NCBI GenBank assembly: GCA_905199285.1
Contig: CAJKFZ010000009.1
Coordinates: 1 to 25,480 of the forward strand
Source of the DNA: an uncultured Ruminococcus sp.
GTDB lineage: Bacteria; Bacillota; Clostridia; Oscillospirales; Ruminococcaceae
Length of the DNA: 25,480 nt
Direction: 5' to 3'
Below the pieces are notes generated by a model, which was given only the letters and a program-made list of their open reading frames with translations, searched no databases and was not told the origin of the DNA. How positions within the stretch are numbered: position 1 is the first letter of the stretch; every line of letters starts with the position of its first letter. Position numbers and translations under genes: made by a program. Below are positions 8,326-14,610 of this stretch, piece after piece.

Positions 8326-8365
8326 AAAGGCTGTTTCATTAATTTGAAACAGCCTTTGTTTTATA
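8326..8365. terminator. Bidirectional terminator between tRNA-Arg and comF
   Basis: A 13-bp perfect stem, AAAGGCTGTTTCA (8326-8338) with TGAAACAGCCTTT (8345-8357), and a six-base loop. It is followed by GTTTTAT on the plus strand and by TTTTT-rich sequence on the minus strand after the left arm, so it can end both the tRNA transcript and the PBP-comF operon. The comF stop codon lies in the loop. Confidence 0.85.
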
Positions 8366-9031
8366 TTTGATTTTCTTCGTAGGAGGAGTTTTACAGCAGC
8401 TTGCACAGTGAACTTCTTTTACTCCGCTTTTTATAAGAATTTTTGCGATTTCTGCAAGAGTATTTCCTGTTGTGCAGATATCGTCGATAATGAGAACGCT
8501 TTTTCCATTTAAAGCCTTGGGTTCTGCAACGGAAAATGCTTTCAGAATATTTAGCGTTCTCATAATTCTGTTGAGGTTTTTCTGAGGAGCAGTCCTGCGG
8601 ACTTTAATAACAGCTTGTGTGGAAACGGGGATGTCAAGAGCTTTTCCGACCGTTTTTGCTATAAGTTCTGTTTGATTATATCCTCTTGCTCTTTTGTCGG
8701 AGCTGTACATCGGAACCGGAATTATAACGTCAATAAGTTCAGCAGTTCCGTTTCTTTCAAGTTTGTTGGCGAGTGCGCTTCCAAGGGCAAAATCAGCATT
8801 TCCGCAGATGCCGTCTTTGAGAAGATTTATCGCCAGAGTGATATTTTCATCGTAGACAAATGCGGCAGTGAAACTTTTGGCGTTTATTACCTTAAAATTT
8901 CCGGTGTAGTGATTGATGTTTTTATAACATTCGCCACAGAAGCTTTCAGAGGCATTTATAATTTCTCCGCAGATCGGACATCGTGTAGGATAGAAAAGAT
9001 GCAGAAGTTTCCGTTTGAATCCACAATTCAT
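8339..9031 (-). CDS. comF: ComF family protein (competence-type phosphoribosyltransferase)
   Basis: A 230-residue ComF. An N-terminal four-cysteine zinc site (C18, C21, C32, C35 in CPICG...FCGEC) is followed by a type I phosphoribosyltransferase fold, with the family IIPVPMYSSDKRARGYNQTELIA motif and the PRPP loop IIDDICTTGNTL (181-192). In naturally competent bacteria ComF acts with the ComFA helicase in DNA uptake; many non-competent Firmicutes keep it with an unclear role. I use ATG 9031, one base after the rmuC stop; no good ribosome binding site is visible, so it probably depends on translational coupling. A start at 9088 would overlap rmuC by 56 bases. It is the last gene of the operon, ending inside the terminator hairpin. 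Confidence 0.92.
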   Translation of the reverse strand: MNCGFKRKLLHLFYPTRCPICGEIINASESFCGECYKNINHYTGNFKVINAKSFTAAFVYDENITLAINLLKDGICGNADFALGSALANKLERNGTAELIDVIIPVPMYSSDKRARGYNQTELIAKTVGKALDIPVSTQAVIKVRRTAPQKNLNRIMRTLNILKAFSVAEPKALNGKSVLIIDDICTTGNTLAEIAKILIKSGVKEVHCASCCKTPPTKKIKYKTKAVSN

Positions 9032-9032
9032 T

Positions 9033-10280
9033 TTAATCAACAGGCAGGCTTTCAAAGCCGGACGATACGTCAATGGCTTCAACTGCACTCAGTTTACGAT
9101 TGATCTGGCGTGTGCGGACTCCGACAAGTTTTTCAAGGTCGTCGTCCACTTTTTTGATATGTTTCTGAGTATCCTCAAGCGCTTTAGTAAAGGTAAGGAA
9201 TTCCGATTTGACAGAGCCAAGGATCTCCCAGACCTGACTGCTTTTTTTCTGTATAGCAAGCGTTCGGAATCCCATCTGGAGCGAATTAAGCATAGCTGCC
9301 ATGGTTGACGGACCGCAGACGTTGATGTTGAAATCACGTTGGAGAACTTCAAGCATTCCGCTGTTTACAACCTCTGCGTAAAGTCCTTCAAATGGCAGGA
9401 ACATAATTCCAAAATTGGTCGTATAAGGCGTTTCAACGTATTTATCACGTATATCCTTTGCACATTTTTTGATAACGGTTTGTAGATTTTTCTTCGCCGA
9501 AGCTACCAGTTCCTGATTTCCGGAATCATATGCGTCTTGAAGAGCAGCGAAGGTGTCTCCGGGGAATTTTGAATCTATCGGCAGATAAATGCATTTATCA
9601 TCGCTGCCTCCCGGAAGCTTTACGGCAAATTCAACTCTGTTGGAGCTGTTCGGGATAGTAGCGATATCCCTCTCATACTGCTCAGGAGCGAGTATATCTT
9701 CGAGAATTGCCCCGAGCTGTATCTCGCCGAGAATACCGCGGTTTTTTACATTTGAGAGAACCTTTTTAAGATCTCCGACTCCTGATGCGATATTCTGCAT
9801 TTCTCCAAGTCCCTTATAGACCTGTTCAAGACGGTCGCTGACAAGCTTAAAGGATTCGTTCATTTTATTTTCGAGCTTTTCGTTTACGGTAGTCTGAATT
9901 GCGTCAAGCTTTTTGTTATTTTCCTCCTGAATGCCTATAAGATGCTTGGTCATGGAAGAGCGGATAGAGTCAAGCTTCATCTCGTTGCTTGCTTCAAGCG
10001 ATTTAAAACGGTTTTCCAGCAGTTTAAGTTGTTCGTTCACAGCGTCGCCGGAATTTTTCTGAGTTGATGCAAGCATATCTCCGAGAGCCTTGACACTCGT
10101 CTGAACGCTTGATGCGACTTCTTCACGCAGAAGCCTGTCAGAGGAAGCATTTTCATTTCGTACAGCCTGAACGATAGCTTTTACATCGCTGTCGGAGCTT
10201 TTTGACGAATTGAGCTTCATGAGGATTGCGAGCATAAGAATTATAAGTACGATACCGATAATAAGTAAAATAATGTCCAT
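9033..10280 (-). CDS. rmuC: DNA recombination protein RmuC
   Basis: A 415-residue RmuC. One N-terminal transmembrane helix (residues 3-22, IILLIIGIVLIILMLAILM) precedes a long coiled coil (about 25-170). The conserved nuclease-like RmuC domain begins LGEIQLGAILEDILAPEQY and includes FAVKLPGG, LPIDSKFP and GIMFLPFEGLYAEV. RmuC limits short inverted-repeat recombination in E. coli and is suspected to be a membrane-anchored nuclease. ATG 10280 has AGGAG six bases upstream. It lies nine bases after the RNA methyltransferase gene and one base before comF, within a four-gene operon. Confidence 0.94.
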   Translation of the reverse strand: MDIILLIIGIVLIILMLAILMKLNSSKSSDSDVKAIVQAVRNENASSDRLLREEVASSVQTSVKALGDMLASTQKNSGDAVNEQLKLLENRFKSLEASNEMKLDSIRSSMTKHLIGIQEENNKKLDAIQTTVNEKLENKMNESFKLVSDRLEQVYKGLGEMQNIASGVGDLKKVLSNVKNRGILGEIQLGAILEDILAPEQYERDIATIPNSSNRVEFAVKLPGGSDDKCIYLPIDSKFPGDTFAALQDAYDSGNQELVASAKKNLQTVIKKCAKDIRDKYVETPYTTNFGIMFLPFEGLYAEVVNSGMLEVLQRDFNINVCGPSTMAAMLNSLQMGFRTLAIQKKSSQVWEILGSVKSEFLTFTKALEDTQKHIKKVDDDLEKLVGVRTRQINRKLSAVEAIDVSSGFESLPVD

Positions 10281-10289
10281 TAAAATCTC

Positions 10290-11405
10290 CTAAAAATACA
10301 TATAAAGCTGACACCTTATCATGCCGTTGTAAAGTTTTCTGCGTTTTGAAGCGTTTTTGCCAAAATATTGCTCGAACTGTTCATGCGGAGAGATGATGTA
10401 GCTTTGCTTATTGCCGCCTTTGCCGAGAACTTTTCCCATGCGGCGGTAAATTTCTTCGGCTTCACGCAGTTCGAGAAGTCGCTCTCCGTACGGAGGATTG
10501 CAGATAACGATAGAATTATCCGGCTGATGAAATTTGGAAATATCAGCCTGTTCTATTTTCAGACGTGATTTTATTCCTGCTTTATGAGCATTGTCAAGTG
10601 TAAGAGCAACAGCGGCATCGTCAAGATCAGCACCGATTCCCTCAAATTTAGCGCTTCGGTCAACGTTGTCGATAGCACGGCTGCGTTCTTCTCTCCAGAC
10701 GCTTGAATCAATACTTCCCCACTTTTCGGCTGCGAACCTACGGTTTATTCCGGGAGCTATCCTCAAAGCCTTTAAAGCAGCTTCGATAAGCAATGTTCCG
10801 CTTCCGCAGAATGGATCGCAGACGATCGAATCAGGTCTTACACGGGCAAGGTCTATGATTCCTGCCGCAAGCGTTTCCTTTATAGGAGCAGCGTTTGAAT
10901 TGCGGCGGTATCCTCTTTTGTGAAGTCCGATGCCGCTTGTATCGAGATAGATCGTTACAACATCTTTAAGGATGCTGAATTTTATCTGAACAGCCGGACC
11001 GCTTTCGCTGAACCAGCCTATTCCGTACTTCGATTTAAGACGCTCCACCGCTGCTTTTTTTATTATTGCCTGACAATCCGGAACACTGTGAAGCGTGGAA
11101 TTCAGCGAATATCCCTTAACAGGAAAAGCGTTGTCTTTGCCGATATATTGCTCAAGGGCAATAGATTTGACTCCCTGAAAAAGCTCTTCAAAGGAAGTAG
11201 CTTTGAATTCGAGAAGCTCTATCATAACTCGTTCAGCGGTTGCGAGACAGAGATTAGCTCTTGCGAGGATATTTTCATCCCCGCTGAAGCTTATCTTTCC
11301 GTCGCTGACTTTAAGGTCGGTTCCGCCGATCTTGAGTATTTCATATTTTAACACACTCTCCAGACCAAAATGGCATGGACAGCAAAGTCTTATTAAATTA
11401 TTCAA
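10290..11405 (-). CDS. THUMP-domain class I RNA methyltransferase (RlmL/YpsC type)
   Basis: A 371-residue enzyme. An N-terminal ferredoxin-like and THUMP region (about 1-160) precedes a Rossmann methyltransferase with LHKRGYR (161-167), SAM motif DPFCGSGTLLIEA (197-209) and catalytic NPPYGERL (303-310). This is the layout of the guanine-N2 methyltransferase half of E. coli RlmL (23S rRNA m2G2445) and of Bacillus YpsC. Modification of 23S rRNA is likely, but the exact site is inferred. It starts at TTG 11405, with AGGTGA six bases upstream, 15 bases after the PBP stop. The second gene of the PBP operon. Confidence 0.9.
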   Translation of the reverse strand: MNNLIRLCCPCHFGLESVLKYEILKIGGTDLKVSDGKISFSGDENILARANLCLATAERVMIELLEFKATSFEELFQGVKSIALEQYIGKDNAFPVKGYSLNSTLHSVPDCQAIIKKAAVERLKSKYGIGWFSESGPAVQIKFSILKDVVTIYLDTSGIGLHKRGYRRNSNAAPIKETLAAGIIDLARVRPDSIVCDPFCGSGTLLIEAALKALRIAPGINRRFAAEKWGSIDSSVWREERSRAIDNVDRSAKFEGIGADLDDAAVALTLDNAHKAGIKSRLKIEQADISKFHQPDNSIVICNPPYGERLLELREAEEIYRRMGKVLGKGGNKQSYIISPHEQFEQYFGKNASKRRKLYNGMIRCQLYMYF

Positions 11406-11420
11406 ATTAAAATCACCTGC

Positions 11421-13976
11421 TTACCATTCTCCGTATTCACCGCCGGGATTCTCTCCTCCGGTTTGGTTGCCTCCGGGATTTTCACCGCCCGGATTTTCTC
11501 CTCCGGTCTGATTTCCACCGGGATTTTCTCCTCCGTTTTGATTTCCGCCGGGATTTTCACCGCCGGTCTGATTTCCGCCTGGATTTTCACCGCTGGTCTG
11601 ATTTTCGTTTGGATCATTATTATTAGGATCTTCTGTAGGATCCGGAGCAACCCAGTGTGATCCATCGCACGTCGGCGCATTTGTTGATTTCCAGTATCCC
11701 ATCTGACTGCTCTTCGGACAATACTGACCGGCTATTTTTCCCGTCTGAGTACACCACGGCGATTCGATAACACCCTTTACAGGATCGAAATCTGCCGGAG
11801 TATCAATGTATTCGTTATCTATATAATCTCCAATGATATTTTTCCATATTTGTGCGGAATTGATCGAAAGCGGAAGCTGCATATCTTCTCTGTAGCCCTT
11901 ATAACCGATAGTTATTCCGCTTACGAAGTCTCTTGTAAGTCCCACAAACGTAAGATCCCACCAGTTTTCGTTAGTACCTGTTTTGCCGCAAACGACCTTA
12001 TTATTGAGTTGAGCCTTAGTACCTGTACCGTTATCGACTACATTTTTAAGCAGACGGTTCATTACCCATGCTGTTTCAGAGCTTACAGCTTCACGTGGAT
12101 TTCCGTTGTTTTCGTAGATGACCGTACCATTGCTATCCTCAATTTTGGTTATAATATGAGCTTCGCTGTAGATTCCCTCGTTTCCGTAAGGAATATAGGC
12201 GTTTACAAGGTTTTCAAGGGTAATACCATATGTGAGTGAGCCGACAGAGAGCGGCGAGATTGCTTCATCATATGGATCAAGATCCATGCCGAGTTTTTCT
12301 GTAGAGAATTTAAATACTGCACTCGGAGTGAGCGTCTGACAGATCTGAGCCGGAACGGTATTGAATGATTTCTGGAGGAAGTAGTACATGAAGTTGGTTT
12401 CTCCGGTAATGTAGATATTGTCGCCTGTGGAGTAGTTGGTCGGCCAAGGCTTTCCGTTTATTTCCATAACAGCCTTATCTTCAAAAACAGAACCCCAGTG
12501 TATCTCGTCTGTTTCAAGAGCGAGTCCGTATGTTGAGACAGGCTTGATAGTTGAACCGACGGAACGCTTATCACGAACGGCATAGTTTGTAATAAGCGAG
12601 TCTTTTTTCTCGCCCCAGTTACCTACGGCCGCCTTGACTGAACCGTCGTAATCGAGAGCTACAAATGCAACGTGGGGGAGGCTTTCACTATCGTCAATTT
12701 CACCGTCGCCGTCTATATCTACCCATTTTCTTACACTGTCGGACGGTACGATATTATCGAGATTCAGGAACTTTTCTTCAACATATTCCTGCATTCTCTC
12801 ATCAACACGGGAATATATTTTATATCCGCCGCTGTTTATGCGGTTGATAGCTTCAAGCTGATCTTCGATATTTAATTCTTCCATAAGGAAATTAGCGGCT
12901 TCATAGTAGATTGCATCTATCATCCATGAATATACTTTCTGCTCATCTTCAAGCTGTTCAACAGCATCTTCCGGATGTTCCCTCAGATATTCCTCTGAAT
13001 CGGTATAAATTATCGGCGTATTGAGGTATTCCTGATATTCGTCATAAGTAATTGCGCCGTTTTCATAGAGCTTATAAAGAACGTATCTCTGACGTATTTT
13101 ATTATTGGCTCGTCCGTCTATCAGAACCGGATTTCGTGGGTCGTCGTCCTCGTGATATTTCACGAACGGACCGTATTCATTAGGACTTTTCGGAATAGCC
13201 GCAAGGACGGCTGCTTCCGGAATCGTTATCTCGTCAACGGTTTTTCCGAAATAATTGATGCAGGCAGTCTCGATACCGTTGAAAGCTCCGCCGAAGCCGA
13301 TATAATTCAGATATTCCTCAAGAATTTCGTCTTTGGAGTAGGTTCTTTCAAGCTGCATTGCACTGAAAATTTCTCGTATCTTACGCTGAGGGGACTGTTC
13401 ATCGTCACCGGTAAGATTCTTGATAAGCTGCTGCGTTATGGTCGAACCGCCCTGATTCGTATCGTAGAAATGCAGGAACATATTCAGGAAAGCCGAAAAC
13501 GTTCGCTTATAGTCTACACCGTCATGAACGTAGAAACGCTCGTCTTCGGTATAAACGAATGCGTCACGAACGTGCTGCGGAATTTTGTCGATGGAAACGG
13601 GAATACGCTGAACAGTATTCTTGATTCTGTGCAGCTGTACGATTTTTTCGTTGCCGTTTTCATCGGTCTGAAGTCCGTAGAAGAACGTATCGCTTCCGGA
13701 TTCAAGCTCCTGAAAAGTGATGGTGGTGCTGTCGTCCATAAAGTCGAGAACGTAGACCGTAAGGGCGGTCGCAACTATTGTTCCTGTTATTATCATGACG
13801 AGAAACAGCGAGAGCAGGGTAGTTGCAATAACTGTTAGAAGTTTTTTGAAGATTCTGAAAGGAAGACTGTGCTTCTTTTTCTTCTTCTTTTTGGGCGGCG
13901 GACTTGTTCTGACCTCTCCTTCTCCAGCCGGTTCGCCGAAAGGCTGAAGCGGAGCGTTTAAAATAGTATCGTTCAT
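11421..13976 (-). CDS. Class A penicillin-binding protein (PBP1A family, GT51 plus transpeptidase)
   Basis: An 851-residue bifunctional peptidoglycan synthase. A cytoplasmic N-tail with seven consecutive lysines (29-35) precedes a transmembrane helix (about 47-80). The GT51 domain has catalytic E144 in TEDERFYVHDG and GGSTITQQL (176-184). The transpeptidase has S475-TIK (nucleophile), S537-FN and K665-TG. A serine/threonine-rich, cysteine-containing region is followed by a 60-residue C-terminal repeat tail of alternating NQTGG and ENPGG units. Residues 420-431 match a complete EF-hand calcium loop. It polymerises lipid II and cross-links glycan outside the membrane. ATG 13976 is the only plausible start; the strong AAAGGAG site lies 33 bases upstream behind a hairpin. 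It heads the PBP-methyltransferase-rmuC-comF operon. Confidence 0.95.
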   Translation of the reverse strand: MNDTILNAPLQPFGEPAGEGEVRTSPPPKKKKKKKHSLPFRIFKKLLTVIATTLLSLFLVMIITGTIVATALTVYVLDFMDDSTTITFQELESGSDTFFYGLQTDENGNEKIVQLHRIKNTVQRIPVSIDKIPQHVRDAFVYTEDERFYVHDGVDYKRTFSAFLNMFLHFYDTNQGGSTITQQLIKNLTGDDEQSPQRKIREIFSAMQLERTYSKDEILEEYLNYIGFGGAFNGIETACINYFGKTVDEITIPEAAVLAAIPKSPNEYGPFVKYHEDDDPRNPVLIDGRANNKIRQRYVLYKLYENGAITYDEYQEYLNTPIIYTDSEEYLREHPEDAVEQLEDEQKVYSWMIDAIYYEAANFLMEELNIEDQLEAINRINSGGYKIYSRVDERMQEYVEEKFLNLDNIVPSDSVRKWVDIDGDGEIDDSESLPHVAFVALDYDGSVKAAVGNWGEKKDSLITNYAVRDKRSVGSTIKPVSTYGLALETDEIHWGSVFEDKAVMEINGKPWPTNYSTGDNIYITGETNFMYYFLQKSFNTVPAQICQTLTPSAVFKFSTEKLGMDLDPYDEAISPLSVGSLTYGITLENLVNAYIPYGNEGIYSEAHIITKIEDSNGTVIYENNGNPREAVSSETAWVMNRLLKNVVDNGTGTKAQLNNKVVCGKTGTNENWWDLTFVGLTRDFVSGITIGYKGYREDMQLPLSINSAQIWKNIIGDYIDNEYIDTPADFDPVKGVIESPWCTQTGKIAGQYCPKSSQMGYWKSTNAPTCDGSHWVAPDPTEDPNNNDPNENQTSGENPGGNQTGGENPGGNQNGGENPGGNQTGGENPGGENPGGNQTGGENPGGEYGEW
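11439..11603 (-). repeat. Tandem repeat encoding the Gly/Asn/Pro-rich PBP tail
   Basis: In 165 bases, eleven five-residue units alternate NQ(T/N)(G/S)G with ENPGG, with one NQTGG unit missing so that two ENPGG units adjoin. The DNA period is 30 bases with synonymous drift. Such in-frame arrays can gain or lose units by slippage without breaking the gene. The tail probably lies outside the membrane and may contact the wall. Confidence 0.85.
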
Positions 13977-14016
13977 TTTTCCAGAGTTTCTCTGATAAAA
14001 GAGAAACAGCTCCTTT
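13977..14016 (-). promoter_or_regulatory. PBP translation start region with hairpin between ribosome binding site and ATG
   Basis: A strong AAAGGAG (minus strand, 14016-14010) lies 33 bases before ATG 13976, too far for normal initiation. Between them an 8-bp hairpin, GTTTCTCT/AGAGAAAC (arms 14000-14007 and 13986-13993, six-base loop), would shorten the effective spacing to 11 bases when folded. The in-frame upstream region has no ATG, GTG or TTG before a TGA. Confidence 0.55.
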
Positions 14017-14046
14017 CAAAGATTTTCATATAATTATACATAGTAT

Positions 14047-14075
14047 ATTATACCATATTTTTTTGGTGATGTTAA
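14047..14075 (-). promoter_or_regulatory. Promoter of the PBP operon
   Basis: On the minus strand: TTAACA (14070-14075, five of six matches to the -35 consensus), a 17-base spacer ending TGG, then TATAAT (14047-14052). This is a strong sigma-A promoter with an extended -10, starting near 14040. Confidence 0.8.
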
Positions 14076-14103
14076 GAGCTTTTTTCAAAAAATCACCTTT
14101 TTG

Positions 14104-14109
14104 TATAAT
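14104..14109 (+). promoter_or_regulatory. Possible -10 for the BofC-like gene
   Basis: TATAAT lies 55 bases upstream of the start codon in the divergent intergenic region. No recognisable -35 is 16-18 bases upstream, so an activator or another sigma factor is possible. Confidence 0.3.
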
Positions 14110-14163
14110 ATAGAAAAAAACGGCAATACTATTTACAATTATTTCGGCAAAGGAGCATGAAAG

Positions 14164-14505
14164 ATGAGGAAGATTTTTGATAAGAGAATTTATTTCACGG
14201 TGCTTACGGCATTGACCATATCAGGCTTTATGGTCATATGTACGCTGGGGCAGACTATACGTCAGAAAAGGATAGACACCAAGCTTGCCGCTGCGGCTAC
14301 GGAAGAACAGGATGATCCATTGTATATTTTAAAGGAACATGAGGGCAGAATTGCAATTTTTTGCCGTGGAATGGCAGAGCCTTACCGTTATTTAGACTAC
14401 AGTGTTTCGCTTCTTCCCGAATATGACCGTGAGCAGCTTCGTGAGGGGATAGCTTTTGATACGGAGCAGGAATTGAAAATGTATTTGCAGGATGTTGAGA
14501 CTTAA
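14164..14505 (+). CDS. Small membrane-anchored protein with BofC-type C-terminal domain
   Basis: A 113-residue protein. A basic N-terminus and one transmembrane helix (about 10-30, YFTVLTALTISGFMVICTLG) precede a small outside domain. The domain sequence, YILKEHEGRIAIFC ... VSLLPEYDREQLREGIAF ... ELKMYLQD, resembles the C-terminal domain of BofC. BofC is a forespore protein that restrains SpoIVB signalling to pro-sigma-K processing in Bacillus. Here the N-terminal BofC domain is absent, so a sporulation role is only inferred. ATG 14164 has AAAGGAG eight bases upstream; an ATG at 14156 is out of frame and soon stops. It diverges from the PBP gene and ends before a shared hairpin. Confidence 0.75.
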   Translation: MRKIFDKRIYFTVLTALTISGFMVICTLGQTIRQKRIDTKLAAAATEEQDDPLYILKEHEGRIAIFCRGMAEPYRYLDYSVSLLPEYDREQLREGIAFDTEQELKMYLQDVET

Positions 14506-14527
14506 GGAATCACTGAATAAATCACGC

Positions 14528-14547
14528 CTGACGGCTTTGCACGTCAG
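14528..14547. repeat. Orphan 6-bp stem-loop downstream of the BofC-like gene
   Basis: CTGACG (14528-14533) pairs with CGTCAG (14542-14547) across an eight-base loop, in GC-richer sequence than its surroundings and without a U-tract. It may be part of a dispersed intergenic repeat; a single copy in this window cannot show that. Confidence 0.25.
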
Positions 14548-14569
14548 CAGTGTTGCCTTAAAAATAAAA

Positions 14570-14610
14570 CTGCTGCACTATCATTTTAGTGCAGCAGCGT
14601 TAAATTTTAT
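14570..14610. terminator. Bidirectional terminator between the BofC-like gene and glgB
   Basis: CTGCTGCACTA (14570-14580) and TAGTGCAGCAG (14587-14597) form a perfect 11-bp stem with a six-base loop. On the minus strand it is followed by TTTTATTTTT, an excellent U-tract for glgB. On the plus strand the following T-rich run is looser but usable for the BofC-like gene. Confidence 0.88.

Noticed and set aside
9032..9088. Longer ComF N-terminus from ATG 9088
   Set aside because: It would overlap rmuC by 56 bases and adds residues not typical of ComF; ATG 9031 directly follows the rmuC stop.
11439..11603. Regular repeats that could suggest a CRISPR array
   Set aside because: There are no unique spacers; the repeats are contiguous, drift synonymously and encode an in-frame peptide repeat.
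13152..13838. 228-residue plus-strand frame inside the PBP gene
   Set aside because: It is fully antisense to a PBP with all catalytic motifs, has no recognisable domain, and is explained by codon bias on the opposite strand.
14065..14098. GGTGAT ... ATCACC inverted repeat between the divergent PBP and BofC-like promoters
   Set aside because: Only six matching bases per arm, separated by about 20 bases in simple AT-rich sequence; expected often by chance.
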